Shown here: positions 44,311 through 54,938 of the stretch, one piece after another
Layout: each line of letters begins with the position of its first letter
How positions within the stretch are numbered: the first letter of the stretch is position 1
From: Bosea sp. Tri-49
GTDB lineage: Bacteria > Pseudomonadota > Alphaproteobacteria > Rhizobiales > Beijerinckiaceae
Reading direction: 5' to 3'
NCBI RefSeq assembly: GCF_003952665.1
Contig: NZ_CP017946.1
Span: forward strand, 2,480,001 to 2,544,000
DNA: 64,000 bases
Notes under the pieces: generated by a model
Seen by the model: only the letters and a program-made list of their open reading frames with translations
Told to the model about the DNA's origin: nothing
The model's database searches: none
Position numbers and translations under genes: made by a program

Positions 44311-44654
44311 GCCTTGACCTTTTCTTTCTCGTCTTCGTCGGCTTCGTCCTCGGAGACTTCGGCGTCGTCCTCTTCCTCGCCGTCCTCGTCCTCTTCGCCT
44401 TCCTCTTCCTCGTCCTCTTCGTCTTCATCGTCGAGGGTGGCGTATTCGTAGGCGAACACGATTTCGCCCGTCGCCGGATCGAAGCTGCTCGAGGTCGACT
44501 CGTCGAAAGCCTCGATCAGCATCTCGGCATCCTCGGGGCCGTCGACATCGAAGCGGCGCACGGCTTCTTCGCCTTCGCCCTTCAGCGCGAGCTCGATCGC
44601 CCAGCCGCGGGAGCCGGTATCATAGACGCATTTCAGTCCCTGGATTGCCAGCAT
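44307..44654 (-). CDS. Acidic protein translationally coupled to ureAB
   Basis: 115 residues from the ATG at 44654 ([22 protein letters not shown]). The first 75 residues look folded; the last 40 are almost only Glu and Asp ([23 protein letters not shown]). The gene lies 10 bp after ureD and overlaps ureAB by 4 bp, so it is made in the same unit. Highly acidic tails can bind metal ions or disfavour non-specific contacts. No family is recognised. A real gene is well supported by the overlap. Confidence 0.75.
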   Translation of the reverse strand: MLAIQGLKCVYDTGSRGWAIELALKGEGEEAVRRFDVDGPEDAEMLIEAFDESTSSSFDPATGEIVFAYEYATLDDEDEEDEEEEGEEDEDGEEEDDAEVSEDEADEDEKEKVKA

Positions 44655-44664
44655 CACGCTCTCC

Positions 44665-45522
44665 TCAGATTGACCAGGTGCGCGGCAGCGCACGGCCGAT
44701 CAGATGCCCGAGCAGCATGACGAGGGCGCGACGCAGCGCCTGCGCATCGGCGGAGAGGAGGCGGATCAGAAGGAAGCCATCGAGGATGCCGGCGCCGGCC
44801 TCGACCTCGGTGAAGGCCGGATCGTCAGCGAGCAAGGCGCGGATTTCGCCGAGCTTTTCCGGCTGACCAGGCCCCACCGCGAGGACCGTCGCGGCGGCCC
44901 GCGCGCCCTGCCCGACCGCCTTGCGACCCAAGGTCGCGTCGATGGCGCCGTCGAGCCTGAGGTCCTCGGCGAAGACCAGCCGGCCGTCGCGACGGATGCG
45001 CCAGCGATCACGCAGCTGGCCGCGCGACAGGCTCTCGCCCATGGCGGTGCGGCCGAAATAGAGCGTCTCAGCGGCGATGAAGCCAGCGTCGGCCGCCAGC
45101 TCGACATCGAGGCTGCGCGACAGGCGGGAACCGGAGAACAGGATGGTCTCCTGCGGCAGCCAGGCGAGTTCGGCGCCATCAGCAACATCGATCCGGGTCT
45201 CGACCCGCGTCTCACTGCCCTGGCTGCGGTAGATCTTTTCCGCCGCCTGCGTCGTCACGACCGCCTGCGCACCGGGATCGAGGGCGATCCGCGTGACGGC
45301 GCGGTCGCCGCCCGCCATGCCGCCCGCCGTATTGATCAGCACGGCCTCACAGCGCTCGTCATAGGCCATTGGAAAACGGGCGCGGTAGCCGCCGCTCTCG
45401 GCGACCTCCAGCCGCATGCTGCGCGCGCCGACCTTGCCGAAGCGCAGGCGCACGCCGCCATCGGCGCGGACATAGTCCGGCAACAGCGGCTCGGGTGATT
45501 GCGGCAGCGCAGGCGCGAACAT
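44665..45522 (-). CDS. ureD: Urease accessory protein UreD (UreH)
   Basis: 285 residues. VRLRFGKVGARSMR, VLINTAGGMAGGDRAVTRI, TQAAEKIYRS and LAWLPQETILFSGSRLSRSLDVEL match UreD. It binds the apo-urease and takes part in nickel insertion. First gene of the structural block, followed by the acidic gene after 10 bp. The 105-bp gap upstream holds the likely promoter, but no boxes can be fixed. Confidence 0.96.
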   Translation of the reverse strand: MFAPALPQSPEPLLPDYVRADGGVRLRFGKVGARSMRLEVAESGGYRARFPMAYDERCEAVLINTAGGMAGGDRAVTRIALDPGAQAVVTTQAAEKIYRSQGSETRVETRIDVADGAELAWLPQETILFSGSRLSRSLDVELAADAGFIAAETLYFGRTAMGESLSRGQLRDRWRIRRDGRLVFAEDLRLDGAIDATLGRKAVGQGARAAATVLAVGPGQPEKLGEIRALLADDPAFTEVEAGAGILDGFLLIRLLSADAQALRRALVMLLGHLIGRALPRTWSI

Positions 45523-45627
45523 GGGAGGCGTCGGTCGGCGGAAGGTAGACGCAGTGTTCCGCGCTACCCTTTGCCGGGCAAGTGGCCACGATGCCGCGAC
45601 TGCCCAAATAACGGGCAGATCGCGGCG

Positions 45628-46521
45628 CTACGGATGCGCCGCCAGGAAGCGCTCGACCTCATCGCGCGTCGGCGTGCCGGCACGGCCGCCGAAACGGGTG
45701 CATTTGATCGCGGCCACCGCCGAGGCGAAGCGGACCGCCTGGCGCTCCCCCTGCCCCTCGGCCAACGCCAGCGCGAAGGCGCCATGCCAGACATCGCCGG
45801 CGCCGAGCGTATCGACCGCCTCGATCGGGAAAGCCGGCAGATGGGCGATGCCGCCATTCTCCATGAAGAGCACGCCGCGCGGGCCGAGCGTCACTGCCAG
45901 CCAGTTCTCCGCTTCGCGCGCCAACGCTTCCAGCGCCGCCCGCGGCTCCTGCCCGCCCGAGATCTCGCTCAGCGCCTTCTCGCTGAAGGCGACATGGCTG
46001 GCGGTGGTCACCATCTCCGGATGGGTCGGCTGCCGGTCGCCATCGATCACGCCGGGCACGCCGGCCTGGCGGGCAAGCTGCAGCGCCGCGAGCGAGCCCT
46101 CGCCCCAGCGCGTATCGACCAGCACGCCGTCGACGCCTTCGGGCAGCGCCTCAGGCAGCCAGTCGGTCGTCAGCGGCGTCTTCGGGTCGGTATAGGAGAC
46201 GACCATGCGTTCGCCCTGGGCGTCGATCAGGATCGAGGAGACCGGCGACCGCAAGCCGGGAAAGCGTGGCGAGAGCGAGGTGTCGACGCCGTCCTGCTGC
46301 AATTGGCCGACGATGGTGTCGCCGACCGCGTCGTCGCCTAGGCGCGTCGCCAGCCAGGCCTTGCCGCCGAGTCGGCCGATCGCGGCCGAGCCGCTGCCGG
46401 CGCAGCCGCCGCCGGTCACGACCAGATCGCGCGCCCGGTCCTTCTCGCCGGGGTTGGGGACGCGCTCGACGCTGTAGACATAGTCGAGCGTCGCGATACC
46501 GAGACAGAAGACGCCGGCCAT
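45628..46521 (-). CDS. PfkB family sugar kinase
   Basis: 297 residues. The N-terminal glycine pair (VTGGGCAGSGSAAIGRLGG) and the C-terminal ATP/anion-hole motif DTLGAGDVWHGAFAL (catalytic Asp in GAGD) are present. The family phosphorylates sugars or nucleosides. It lies 5 bp after the aldose epimerase gene, so the two probably act on one sugar. The sugar is not readable. Confidence 0.9.
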   Translation of the reverse strand: MAGVFCLGIATLDYVYSVERVPNPGEKDRARDLVVTGGGCAGSGSAAIGRLGGKAWLATRLGDDAVGDTIVGQLQQDGVDTSLSPRFPGLRSPVSSILIDAQGERMVVSYTDPKTPLTTDWLPEALPEGVDGVLVDTRWGEGSLAALQLARQAGVPGVIDGDRQPTHPEMVTTASHVAFSEKALSEISGGQEPRAALEALAREAENWLAVTLGPRGVLFMENGGIAHLPAFPIEAVDTLGAGDVWHGAFALALAEGQGERQAVRFASAVAAIKCTRFGGRAGTPTRDEVERFLAAHP

Positions 46522-46526
46522 GCCGC

Positions 46527-47573
46527 TTAGGCTCCGAACCTGAATTCGCTGATCTGGCGATAGACTTCGCCGGGGCGCAGCACCGTCGCGGGGAAATGCG
46601 GGAGATTGGGCGAGTCCGGCACGTGCTGCGGCTCGAGCGCTATGCCGGCGCAGGCGCCATAGGGCACGCCGTCGAGCCCGGAGACGGGCGTATCCAGCTT
46701 AAAGCCGTCATAGACCTGCAGCGCCGGCTCGGTCGTCCAGACCTCCATGGCAAGGCCCGAGCGGCGCGAACGCAAGGTCGCGGCATGGGCGAGTTCGAGA
46801 CCGGTCGCAGCGGCGGGCTCACGACGATCGCGCCGGAGCAGGTAATTGTGATCGTACCAGAAGCGCGAGCCGTCCGGGTTCGTGAAGCGGATCGGCCGGG
46901 CTTTGCGGAAATCGAAGGGCGTTCCGGTCACCGGGGCGACCGAGCCGTCCGGGATCAGGTCGGCATCAACCGGCGTGATCAGATTGGCGCGGACCTCGAA
47001 CTCGTGGTCGAGGATGTCAGGGCCGTCATCGAGGCGGAAATAGGAATGATGCGCCAGATTGACGATCGTCGGCGCGTCGGTCGTGGCGCTGAGCTCGATC
47101 CGCAGGGTCGTGGCGCCTACGAGGCTGTAGCGACAGAAGACGTCGAGCGTGCCGGGATAGCCGGCATCGCCATGGGCTGAGACCAGCGCCAAGGTCGCGC
47201 TCGCCTCGTCGTGATGCACCAAAGTCCAGGGCCGCTTGCCGAAACCCTGCCCGCCACCATGCAGCGAGTTCCGGCCATGTTCGTTGAGCGGGGCCTGGTA
47301 TTCGGTGCCATCGACCACGAAGCGGCCGCCGCCGATGCGATTGGCGAAGCGGCCGGCGATCGCGCCCATATGTGGAGAGTGTTTGGGATAGTCGGCTAAG
47401 TCGGGAAAACCGAGCACGACGCGCTGGCGCCCGCCATTGGGCAGCGGCACCACGAGATCGCGCAGCACCGCGCCCCATTCCATCACCCGCGCTTCTGCTC
47501 CGGAGGCCGAGCGCAGCACGGCCTCGTGGATCGGCGTGCCGTCATCGAGCGTGCCGAACAGCATCTTGGTCAA
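46527..47573 (-). CDS. galM: Aldose 1-epimerase (galactose mutarotase)
   Basis: 348 residues. GAIAGRFANRIGGGRFVVDG, NLAHHSYFRL (catalytic His) and GIALEPQHVPDSPN (catalytic Glu region) match GalM. It interconverts alpha and beta anomers of sugars. It begins a two-gene unit with the PfkB kinase and is transcribed in line with the ure operon, but a 105-bp gap separates them from ureD. Confidence 0.93.
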   Translation of the reverse strand: MTKMLFGTLDDGTPIHEAVLRSASGAEARVMEWGAVLRDLVVPLPNGGRQRVVLGFPDLADYPKHSPHMGAIAGRFANRIGGGRFVVDGTEYQAPLNEHGRNSLHGGGQGFGKRPWTLVHHDEASATLALVSAHGDAGYPGTLDVFCRYSLVGATTLRIELSATTDAPTIVNLAHHSYFRLDDGPDILDHEFEVRANLITPVDADLIPDGSVAPVTGTPFDFRKARPIRFTNPDGSRFWYDHNYLLRRDRREPAAATGLELAHAATLRSRRSGLAMEVWTTEPALQVYDGFKLDTPVSGLDGVPYGACAGIALEPQHVPDSPNLPHFPATVLRPGEVYRQISEFRFGA

Positions 47574-47668
47574 GGCCAGCCTCCCGCCGCGCCGCCCTTC
47601 ACCCGAGCGGTCGCGGCTCCCTCGCTAGTCGCAGGTGCGCTGTATGCGCAAGCCCTGCTGCTACGCCT

Positions 47669-48118
47669 TCACCAAGCCCCGGTATTCGGCATGCTCAGCC
47701 ACGGCTCAGCCGGCGCCTTCGGCTCGCCCTTCTGCAGGATCTCGATCGAGATGTTGTCGGGCGAGCGGACGAAAGCCATGTTGCCGTCGCGCGGCGGCCG
47801 GTTGATGGTGATGCCGGCCTTCATCAGCTTGTCGCAGGTCGCATAGATGTCGTCGACCTCATAGGCGAGATGGCCGAAATTGCGCCCGCCCGTGTAGACC
47901 TCCGGATCCCAGTTATAGGTCAGCTCCAGCGTCGGGCGGCCGCGGCTGCCCTGCTCCTTGACCGTGGCGGCATCATCCGGCGCGGCGAGGAAGACGAGGG
48001 TGAAACGGCCCTTCTCATTCTCGATCCGGCGAGTTTCGACCAGGCCGAACTTGTTCACGTAGAAATCGAGCGCCGCATCGAGATCGGTGACGCGAACCAT
48101 GGTGTGGAGATAACGCAC
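47669..48118 (-). CDS. VOC/glyoxalase I-like protein
   Basis: 149 residues from a GTG at 48118, with GGGAG 8 bases before it, giving (M)[30 protein letters not shown], the standard glyoxalase opening. Metal-binding positions are His (LHTMVRV), Glu ([10 protein letters not shown]), His (NFGHLAYEV) and Glu (ISIEILQKG). It fits lactoylglutathione lyase, which removes methylglyoxal with glutathione. A longer frame upstream is rejected. It is divergent from the CDF transporter. Confidence 0.9.
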   Translation of the reverse strand: MRYLHTMVRVTDLDAALDFYVNKFGLVETRRIENEKGRFTLVFLAAPDDAATVKEQGSRGRPTLELTYNWDPEVYTGGRNFGHLAYEVDDIYATCDKLMKAGITINRPPRDGNMAFVRSPDNISIEILQKGEPKAPAEPWLSMPNTGAW

Positions 48119-48197
48119 TATTCGTCTCCCGGGGTTGATCTGGCTGATGGATCGGGCCAAACCCGCGCCAATCCAAGAGGGTTGGCGCGGAGCTGTC

Positions 48198-49655
48198 ATG
48201 AGCGGAACGCAGGATCGCACGCCGAACCCGACGGGCACGGTGTCGCCCGCCGAGGTGGCGCGGGTCAAGCAGAAGGCGGCGATGCTGTCGGTGATCGCCA
48301 GCGTCGTGCTGACGCTCGCCAAGTTCGGCGCGGCGATCCTCTCCGGCTCGCTCGCGCTGATGACCGACGCCCTGCAGGGGCTGATCGACATCGGTTCGAC
48401 GATGTTCACCTGGTTCGCGGTGCGCGCTGCCGACAAGCCGGCCGATGACGAGCACCATTACGGCCACGGCAAGTTCGAGGCGCTGGCGGCTCTGCTCGAG
48501 ACCGCGATCCTGTTCGGGCTCTCCGGCGCGATCCTATGGGAGGCCGCCAATCGCCTGTGGAGCGGCAGCGAACCCAGTGTCGCGGTGACGCCGCTGGTCA
48601 TCGGCGTGCTCTTGTTCTCGCTGATGGTCGACGCGACCCGCTGGCGCACGCTGACCATGGTCGCCAAGGAGACCCGCAGCGAGGCGCTCTCGGCCGAAGC
48701 GCTGCATTTCGCCACCGACTTCGTCGGTACAGCGCTGGTCCTGCTCGGCCTGATCCTGACGCGGATGGGCGTGCCGATGGCCGACAGCGCGACGGCGCTC
48801 GCTCTTGCCGTCTTCATGATCGCCACCGCCGTCAAGCTCGGGCGGCGTACCGTCGACACGCTGATCGATGCCGCACCGAAGGGCGTCGCCGAGCGCCTGC
48901 GCGAGGCGGCTCAGGGCGTGCCTGGCGTCGTCAATGTCGAATGGCTGCGGCTGCGGCCTGCGGGTGGTGTCGTGCAGGGCGAGATCGGCATCCAGGTTTC
49001 GCGGACCCTGCCGCTCGACCGCGTCAGCGCGATCAAGGACGACCTCTTGCGGGCGCTGGCCGTCGTCGAGCCGGATTCGGCGCTGACCGTCACCGCCAAC
49101 CCCGTGCAGGTCGACGACGAGACCGCGCTGGAGCGGGTGCTGCTGATCGCGCTGAAGATGAAGGTGCCGGTGCACCATGTCAGCGTCCACACGATCGGCG
49201 AGCGGCTCGCCGTCTCGCTCGACATGGAGGTGGACGCGGTGCTGCCGCTCGGCGAAGCGCACGAGATCGCCACGCGGCTGGAGAACGCGATCCGCGCCGA
49301 GTTCGGCGGCGAGACCGAGGTCGACACCCATATCGAGCCGATGGAGACCGGCCAGCCTTCCGGCCACAATGCGTCCTGGGAAGTCGTCGAGGCGATCGGC
49401 AAGGCGATCGCGCAGGAGGCGGCCGAAGTCGGCGGCCCGATCCGCGACATCCACAGCGTTCGCGTGCGCGAGACCCGCAACGGCCTGGTGGTCAATTACC
49501 ACTGCCGCGCCGATGCGGCACTCGATGTCGCCGCCGTGCATCGCGCCGTCGACAAGATCGAGCGAAAGGTTCGCGAAGCCCGGCCGGATGTTTGCCGCCT
49601 GGTCAGCCATGCCGAGCCGGCGATCACGACCGACAAGCCCTACGCCCTGCCCTGA
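48198..49655 (+). CDS. Cation diffusion facilitator (CDF) transporter with long C-terminal region
   Basis: 485 residues from the ATG at 48198, longer than the usual 300. Six membrane helices fill about residues 30-235. The second metal motif is normal ([10 protein letters not shown], HxxxD) but the first reads [11 protein letters not shown], with Gln where His or Asp usually starts the HxxxD/DxxxD motif. The C-terminal half holds two cytoplasmic ferredoxin-like repeats. It exports divalent metal against protons. Which metal is not certain. Confidence 0.9.
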   Translation: MSGTQDRTPNPTGTVSPAEVARVKQKAAMLSVIASVVLTLAKFGAAILSGSLALMTDALQGLIDIGSTMFTWFAVRAADKPADDEHHYGHGKFEALAALLETAILFGLSGAILWEAANRLWSGSEPSVAVTPLVIGVLLFSLMVDATRWRTLTMVAKETRSEALSAEALHFATDFVGTALVLLGLILTRMGVPMADSATALALAVFMIATAVKLGRRTVDTLIDAAPKGVAERLREAAQGVPGVVNVEWLRLRPAGGVVQGEIGIQVSRTLPLDRVSAIKDDLLRALAVVEPDSALTVTANPVQVDDETALERVLLIALKMKVPVHHVSVHTIGERLAVSLDMEVDAVLPLGEAHEIATRLENAIRAEFGGETEVDTHIEPMETGQPSGHNASWEVVEAIGKAIAQEAAEVGGPIRDIHSVRVRETRNGLVVNYHCRADAALDVAAVHRAVDKIERKVREARPDVCRLVSHAEPAITTDKPYALP

Positions 49656-49715
49656 CGACTTTCGCCATCATCTCCGGCCCCATAGATAAGAGCGACTGAA
49701 GGAAGCGAGCCTGCC

Positions 49716-52352
49716 ATGCGCGCCGAAGACGCCCCACTGATCCGCCTCGAGGATTATCGCCCCCCCGACTGGCTGATCGACACGGTCGATCTCGACATCG
49801 TCCTCGATCCGACACGGACCAGGGTGCGCACGCTGCTGCAGCTGCGGCCGAACCCGGCCGGCCATGCCGGCGCTCCGCTCGTTCTCGACGGTAACGAGTT
49901 GACGCCGGATTCCATCCTGCTCGACGAAGTCCCGCTCGATCCGGCCCTGTACTCCCTCTCGCCGCAGGGCCTGACGATCCAGGCACCGCCGGCGCGGGCG
50001 TTCTCGCTCAGGATCGAGACCACGCTCGACCCCGGCGCCAACACCAAGCTGATGGGACTTTACCGCTCCAGCGGCGTCTACTGCACGCAATGCGAGGCCG
50101 ACGGCTTCCGCCGCATCACCTATTTCCTCGACCGGCCGGACGTGATGAGCGTTTATACGGCCAGGCTCGAGGCGGAGAAGGCGCAGGCTCCGGTCTTGCT
50201 CTCCAACGGCAACCTCGTCGCGGCTGCCGAATTGCCCGGCGGCGAGCGGCATTTCGCCGTCTGGCACGACCCGCATCCGAAGCCGGCCTATCTCTTCGCG
50301 CTGGTCGGCGGGAAGCTCGATCATGTCCGACAGGACTACGTCACCGCCGATGGCCGCAAGGTCGAGCTCGCCGTCTATGTCGAGCCGGGCAAGGCCGGCC
50401 GTGCCGGCTGGGCGCTGGATTCGCTGGTGCGCTGCATGCGCTGGGACGAGCGTGTCTTCGGCCGCAACTACGATCTCGACGTGTTCAACGTCGTCGCCGT
50501 GTCCGACTTCAACATGGGGGCGATGGAGAACAAGGGCCTCAACATCTTCAACGACAAATATGTGCTGGCCGACCCGCTGACGGCCAGCGACGGCGACTAC
50601 GCCTCGATCGAGGCGATCATCGCGCATGAGTACTTCCACAACTGGACGGGCAACCGCATCACCTGCCGCGACTGGTTCCAGCTCTGCCTGAAGGAAGGCC
50701 TCACCGTCTTCCGCGACCAGGAGTTCTCCTCCGATGAGCGCTCGCGCCCGGTGAAACGCATCGCCGATGTCCGCACCCTGCGTTCGACGCAGTTCTCCGA
50801 GGATGCCGGCCCGCTCGCCCATCCGGTCAGGCCGCGCGCCTACAAGGAGATCAACAACTTCTACACGCCGACGGTCTACGAGAAGGGCGCGGAGGTGATC
50901 CGCATGCTCAAGGTCCTGATCGGCGAAGACGCCTTCACGCGCGGCATGGACCTCTATTTCGAGCGCTGCGACGGCACGGCTGCGACCATCGAAGAGTTCC
51001 TCGACTGCTTCGTCGAGTCTTCCGGTCAGGATCTCGCCCATTTTGCCAGATGGTACGAGCAGGCCGGCACGCCGACGGTGGTCGCCTCCGGCAAATACGA
51101 CGCGCAGGCGAGGAGCTACACCCTGCAGCTCGCGCAATCGACGCCGGCGACGCCCGGCCAATCCGACAAGCAGCCTGTCGTCATCCCTGTCGCGCTCGGC
51201 CTGGTCGGCAAGGGCGGCGATCTGCCACTCACCAGCATCTCGCCGGCACTGAAGGCCGGCGGCGTGGTCGTGCTCGACCAGCCTTCGCTGTCCCTGACCT
51301 TCACCGATGTGCAGGAAGCGCCGACGCCGTCGTTGCTGCGCGGCTTCTCGGCGCCGGTCCGGCTCGAACTCGACCTAGGCGACAGCGAGCTCCTGACGCT
51401 GTTCACCGCCGACAGCGATTCCTTCAACCGCTGGCAGGCGCTGCAGACCGTGGCGACACGGACGCTGATCCGTGCCGGCAAGGGCGATATGTCCACGCTG
51501 GATGCGACTGCGTCAGCGCTGGCCAAGGCACTCTCCGGTTTCCTCGCCGGACCCGCACTGGATCCGGCCTTCGCCGCGCAGGTCTTGCGCCTGCCGGCCC
51601 CGGCCGACATCGCCCGCGAGATCGGGCGCGATGTCGATCCTGATATCGTGCAAGGCGCCCACCGCCGGCTCTCGGCTGCGATCGGCGGCGCGCTCGCCAA
51701 ACAGCTCACAGACCTACGTGTCAGCCTCACCGAACGAGGCCCCTATTCGCCGGCCGCCGCGCCTGCCGGGCGGCGCGCGCTACGCAACGAAGCGCTCGGC
51801 CTGATCGCGCTGGGCTCACCCGCTGAGGGCGCACGGCTGGCGCTGGCCCAGTTCGCCGAGGCCGACAACCTGACCGATCGGCTCGCGGCGCTGGCGGCGA
51901 TGACGCTGATCCCGGGCGCCGAGCGGGAAGATTTGATCACGCGCTTCGGCGAGCTCTACGCCCGCGAGCCGCTCGTGCTCGACAAATGGCTGATGGCGCA
52001 GGCACTGATCGCGGAGGACGGCACGCTCACCCGGGTCAAGGGGTTGATGAACCACCCCGCCTTCTCGCTCGGCAATCCCAACCGGGTCCGGGGCCTGATC
52101 GGCGGCTTCGCGGCGAACCTCACCCAGTTCAATCGGGCCGACGGCGAAGGCTACGGCTTCATCGCCGACATCGTCATTGCGCTCGACAGGACGAACCCGC
52201 AGGTCGCCTCGCGCCTACTCGGTTCGTTCAAGAGCTGGCGCATGCTGGAGCCGAAGCGCCGGGCCAAGGCGGAGGCGGCTTTGCGGATGGTCCAGACCAC
52301 CCCGAACCTGTCGCGCGACGTCGCAGATATCGCTACCCGCTCGCTGGCCTGA
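49716..52352 (+). CDS. pepN: Aminopeptidase N
   Basis: 878 residues, the usual size for the bacterial M1 enzyme. GAMENKGLNIFN, HEYFHNWTGNRI (HExxH zinc motif) with the third ligand Glu in LKEGLTVFRDQEF, and the catalytic Tyr in FYTPTVYEKGAEVI are present. It removes N-terminal amino acids from peptides. AAGGAAG precedes the ATG. It is a single-gene unit 60 bp after the CDF gene. Confidence 0.97.
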   Translation: MRAEDAPLIRLEDYRPPDWLIDTVDLDIVLDPTRTRVRTLLQLRPNPAGHAGAPLVLDGNELTPDSILLDEVPLDPALYSLSPQGLTIQAPPARAFSLRIETTLDPGANTKLMGLYRSSGVYCTQCEADGFRRITYFLDRPDVMSVYTARLEAEKAQAPVLLSNGNLVAAAELPGGERHFAVWHDPHPKPAYLFALVGGKLDHVRQDYVTADGRKVELAVYVEPGKAGRAGWALDSLVRCMRWDERVFGRNYDLDVFNVVAVSDFNMGAMENKGLNIFNDKYVLADPLTASDGDYASIEAIIAHEYFHNWTGNRITCRDWFQLCLKEGLTVFRDQEFSSDERSRPVKRIADVRTLRSTQFSEDAGPLAHPVRPRAYKEINNFYTPTVYEKGAEVIRMLKVLIGEDAFTRGMDLYFERCDGTAATIEEFLDCFVESSGQDLAHFARWYEQAGTPTVVASGKYDAQARSYTLQLAQSTPATPGQSDKQPVVIPVALGLVGKGGDLPLTSISPALKAGGVVVLDQPSLSLTFTDVQEAPTPSLLRGFSAPVRLELDLGDSELLTLFTADSDSFNRWQALQTVATRTLIRAGKGDMSTLDATASALAKALSGFLAGPALDPAFAAQVLRLPAPADIAREIGRDVDPDIVQGAHRRLSAAIGGALAKQLTDLRVSLTERGPYSPAAAPAGRRALRNEALGLIALGSPAEGARLALAQFAEADNLTDRLAALAAMTLIPGAEREDLITRFGELYAREPLVLDKWLMAQALIAEDGTLTRVKGLMNHPAFSLGNPNRVRGLIGGFAANLTQFNRADGEGYGFIADIVIALDRTNPQVASRLLGSFKSWRMLEPKRRAKAEAALRMVQTTPNLSRDVADIATRSLA

Positions 52353-52582
52353 AAGGGCTAGTGACAGGGGCGTTAAGGCCGCTTTGCCTCAAAGGTTAAC
52401 GAAGTCCTGCGCGTGCAAGATTCAACCGATTCGACACTACAACTCTTGCTTGCAAAGTCGCGCAAAGAACGAAGTTTCCGCTAGACAAAGCGAGTCCTGC
52501 GGATTCAACTGACAGTGATTCGGGGATGCGGCACGTCTCCCGATCTTACTGACGGTACATCGCTTCCGAAGGGGGAACGGGC

Positions 52583-54883
52583 ATGACGCGTGCAGACGCG
52601 GCTTGCGCACACGTGCGCGCAAATTCGGTGCTGGGCGTAGCACGCTCCCTGACCAATCCGCTCTATCAACGCTTCGAGAAGCTGGAGCCGACCTTCCGGA
52701 AAGTCATTCCGGCGCTGGTCGCCGGCTTCGTCCTGCTGCTGGCGATCGGAGCCTACGTCCAGACCAGCGCGCTGCGTGATGATGCGCTCGACGATGCAGC
52801 AATGGATCTCGATGCGCTCGCGACATTGCTTGTGCGCGAGATCGATCTAGCCTCGAAGGAAGACAAACGCCCCGAGAGCGCACTCACGACGCTGACCACG
52901 AGGCATATCGCCGGCCGCGGCCGCATCGTCTATGTCAGCGACCCGAGCGGTCGGGTTGTCGCCGGAGAGCCGACGGTCGGCGTAAGCGAGCGTAACCTCG
53001 TCGACCTGCTTGGTCCCGGGCAGGCGCTGACCGTCTTCGCCGATCGAGCCGGCGTGATGCCGATCACGCTGCCCGGCGGGATCGAGGTCCTCGCTACCGT
53101 CCGGAATCTCTCCGCGCCGCTCGGCCAGGTCGCCGTGCTCCATCCGGTCAAGCGTGCTCTTTCGACCTGGGACGAGCGCCGACGCTCGATCCTGGTCCTG
53201 TTCGGCTCGGCGGCGATCGTGCTCGCCGGCATCACCGCCGCGTTCGTCCTCCAATCCCGGCGCGCCCGCGCCGCCGACGAGGATTGCGACTGCGTGCGAG
53301 ACCGCATCGACACCGCGCTCAGCCGTGGCCATTGCGGCCTGTGGGACTGGGACCTGGCCAGGGGCCGGATGTACTGGTCGGATTCGATGTATGCGATGCT
53401 CGGCTATAACCGCTCCGGCGAATACATGTCCTTCGGCGAGGTCAACGCCTTCATCCACCCCGAAGACGCCGACCTTTACGGCCTGGCCGATGCGGTCAGC
53501 CGTGGCGAGACCAACCATCTCGACCAGGAGTTCCGCGTCCGCAACGCCTCCGGCGAATGGGTCTGGCTCAAGGCCCGGGCCGAGCTGGTCACCGATCGGC
53601 GGACCCATGCGCAACACCTCGTCGGCATCGTCGTCGACATCTCGGAGCAGCGCCGCATGGCGGCCCGCACCGCCACGTCCGACGCCCGGCTGCGCGACGC
53701 GGTCGAGGCGATCTCGGAGGCCTTCGTGCTCTGGGATGCCGAGCAGAAACTCGTGCTCTGCAATGCCAAGTACCAGCAGTTGCACATGCTGTCGCCGGAA
53801 CTGATGCGCACCGGCACGAGCTATGAGCAGATCATGAGCCATAGCGCCCAGCCGAGCATCGACCGCGAGCCGGTCCGCAGCTCGCGCCCCGGCTCGGGCA
53901 GCCATTCATATGAGGCGAAACTCTCGGACGGGCGCTGGCTGCAGATCAACGGCCGCCGCACCAAGGATGGCGGCTCGGTCTCGGTCGGCACCGACATCAC
54001 CATGCTGAAGCAGCAGGAGGAGCGCCTGACCCGCTCCGAGCACGAACTGCTCAAGACCGTCACCGATCTCAAGTCGTCGCGGCAGAAACTGGAGGCGCAA
54101 GCCCAACAGCTCGCCGAGCTCGCCGAACTCTATCTCGAGCAGAAGGCCTCGGCCGAAACCGCCAACCGCGCCAAATCGGAATTCCTCGCCAATATGAGCC
54201 ATGAGCTGCGCACACCGCTCAACGCCATCCTCGGCTTCTCCGAGATCATGGATGACGGATTGTTCGGCCCCCTCGGCTCCGAGCGTTATGTCGAATATGT
54301 CCGCGATATCCGCTCCAGCGGCGGATACCTGCTCGCAGTGATCAACGACATCCTCAACATGGCCCGTATCGAGGCCGGCAAGATCGAGCTCGAGAAGACG
54401 GACGTCGCGCTCGACCTCGTGGTCGGCGAAGCCATCAACTGTCATCGCGAGGCGATCGCGCACAAGCGGCTCTCCCTCACCAGCGATATCGGCAGCGATC
54501 TGCGCCTCGAGGCGGACTCGCACGCTCTCTTCCAGATCGTCGGCAACCTCGTCGACAACGCCATCAAGTTCACGCCCGAGGGCGGCCAGATCGCGGTGCG
54601 CGTCAAGCCGGCGCCCGACGCACTCAACCTCTATGTCGAGGATTCCGGCATCGGCATTCCGCGCGAAAAACTCGGCCGCATCGGCCGCCCGTTCGAGCAG
54701 GTCGAGGGCGAGCTGGCGCGCAGTCATGGCGGCTCCGGCCTCGGCCTCGCCATCGCCCGCTCGCTCGCGGAGCTGCATGGCGGCTCGCTCCGGATCCGCT
54801 CGATCATGGGCTCGGGCACGATCGTGATGGTCCATCTGCCGCTGCGGCACAAGACCGACGAGGCGATCGCGGCAGCGGCCTAA
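52583..54883 (+). CDS. PAS-domain sensor histidine kinase
   Basis: 766 residues. Two membrane helices (about residues 42-64 and 206-228) flank an outer sensor region of about 140 residues. Two PAS domains follow (about 245-365 and 370-475; GLWDWDLARGRMYWSDSMYAMLGY is typical), then a coiled coil, HisKA with NMSHELRTPLNAILGFSEIM and the HATPase with NLVDNAIKFTPEG, DSGIGIP and GGSGLGLAI. No response regulator gene is adjacent. GGGGGAA precedes the ATG. Confidence 0.94.
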   Translation: MTRADAACAHVRANSVLGVARSLTNPLYQRFEKLEPTFRKVIPALVAGFVLLLAIGAYVQTSALRDDALDDAAMDLDALATLLVREIDLASKEDKRPESALTTLTTRHIAGRGRIVYVSDPSGRVVAGEPTVGVSERNLVDLLGPGQALTVFADRAGVMPITLPGGIEVLATVRNLSAPLGQVAVLHPVKRALSTWDERRRSILVLFGSAAIVLAGITAAFVLQSRRARAADEDCDCVRDRIDTALSRGHCGLWDWDLARGRMYWSDSMYAMLGYNRSGEYMSFGEVNAFIHPEDADLYGLADAVSRGETNHLDQEFRVRNASGEWVWLKARAELVTDRRTHAQHLVGIVVDISEQRRMAARTATSDARLRDAVEAISEAFVLWDAEQKLVLCNAKYQQLHMLSPELMRTGTSYEQIMSHSAQPSIDREPVRSSRPGSGSHSYEAKLSDGRWLQINGRRTKDGGSVSVGTDITMLKQQEERLTRSEHELLKTVTDLKSSRQKLEAQAQQLAELAELYLEQKASAETANRAKSEFLANMSHELRTPLNAILGFSEIMDDGLFGPLGSERYVEYVRDIRSSGGYLLAVINDILNMARIEAGKIELEKTDVALDLVVGEAINCHREAIAHKRLSLTSDIGSDLRLEADSHALFQIVGNLVDNAIKFTPEGGQIAVRVKPAPDALNLYVEDSGIGIPREKLGRIGRPFEQVEGELARSHGGSGLGLAIARSLAELHGGSLRIRSIMGSGTIVMVHLPLRHKTDEAIAAAA

Positions 54884-54938
54884 GCCCATTCCACGGGATA
54901 GTGGTGACCGCTCGATGCCGCGAAACCTCACGGTATTC

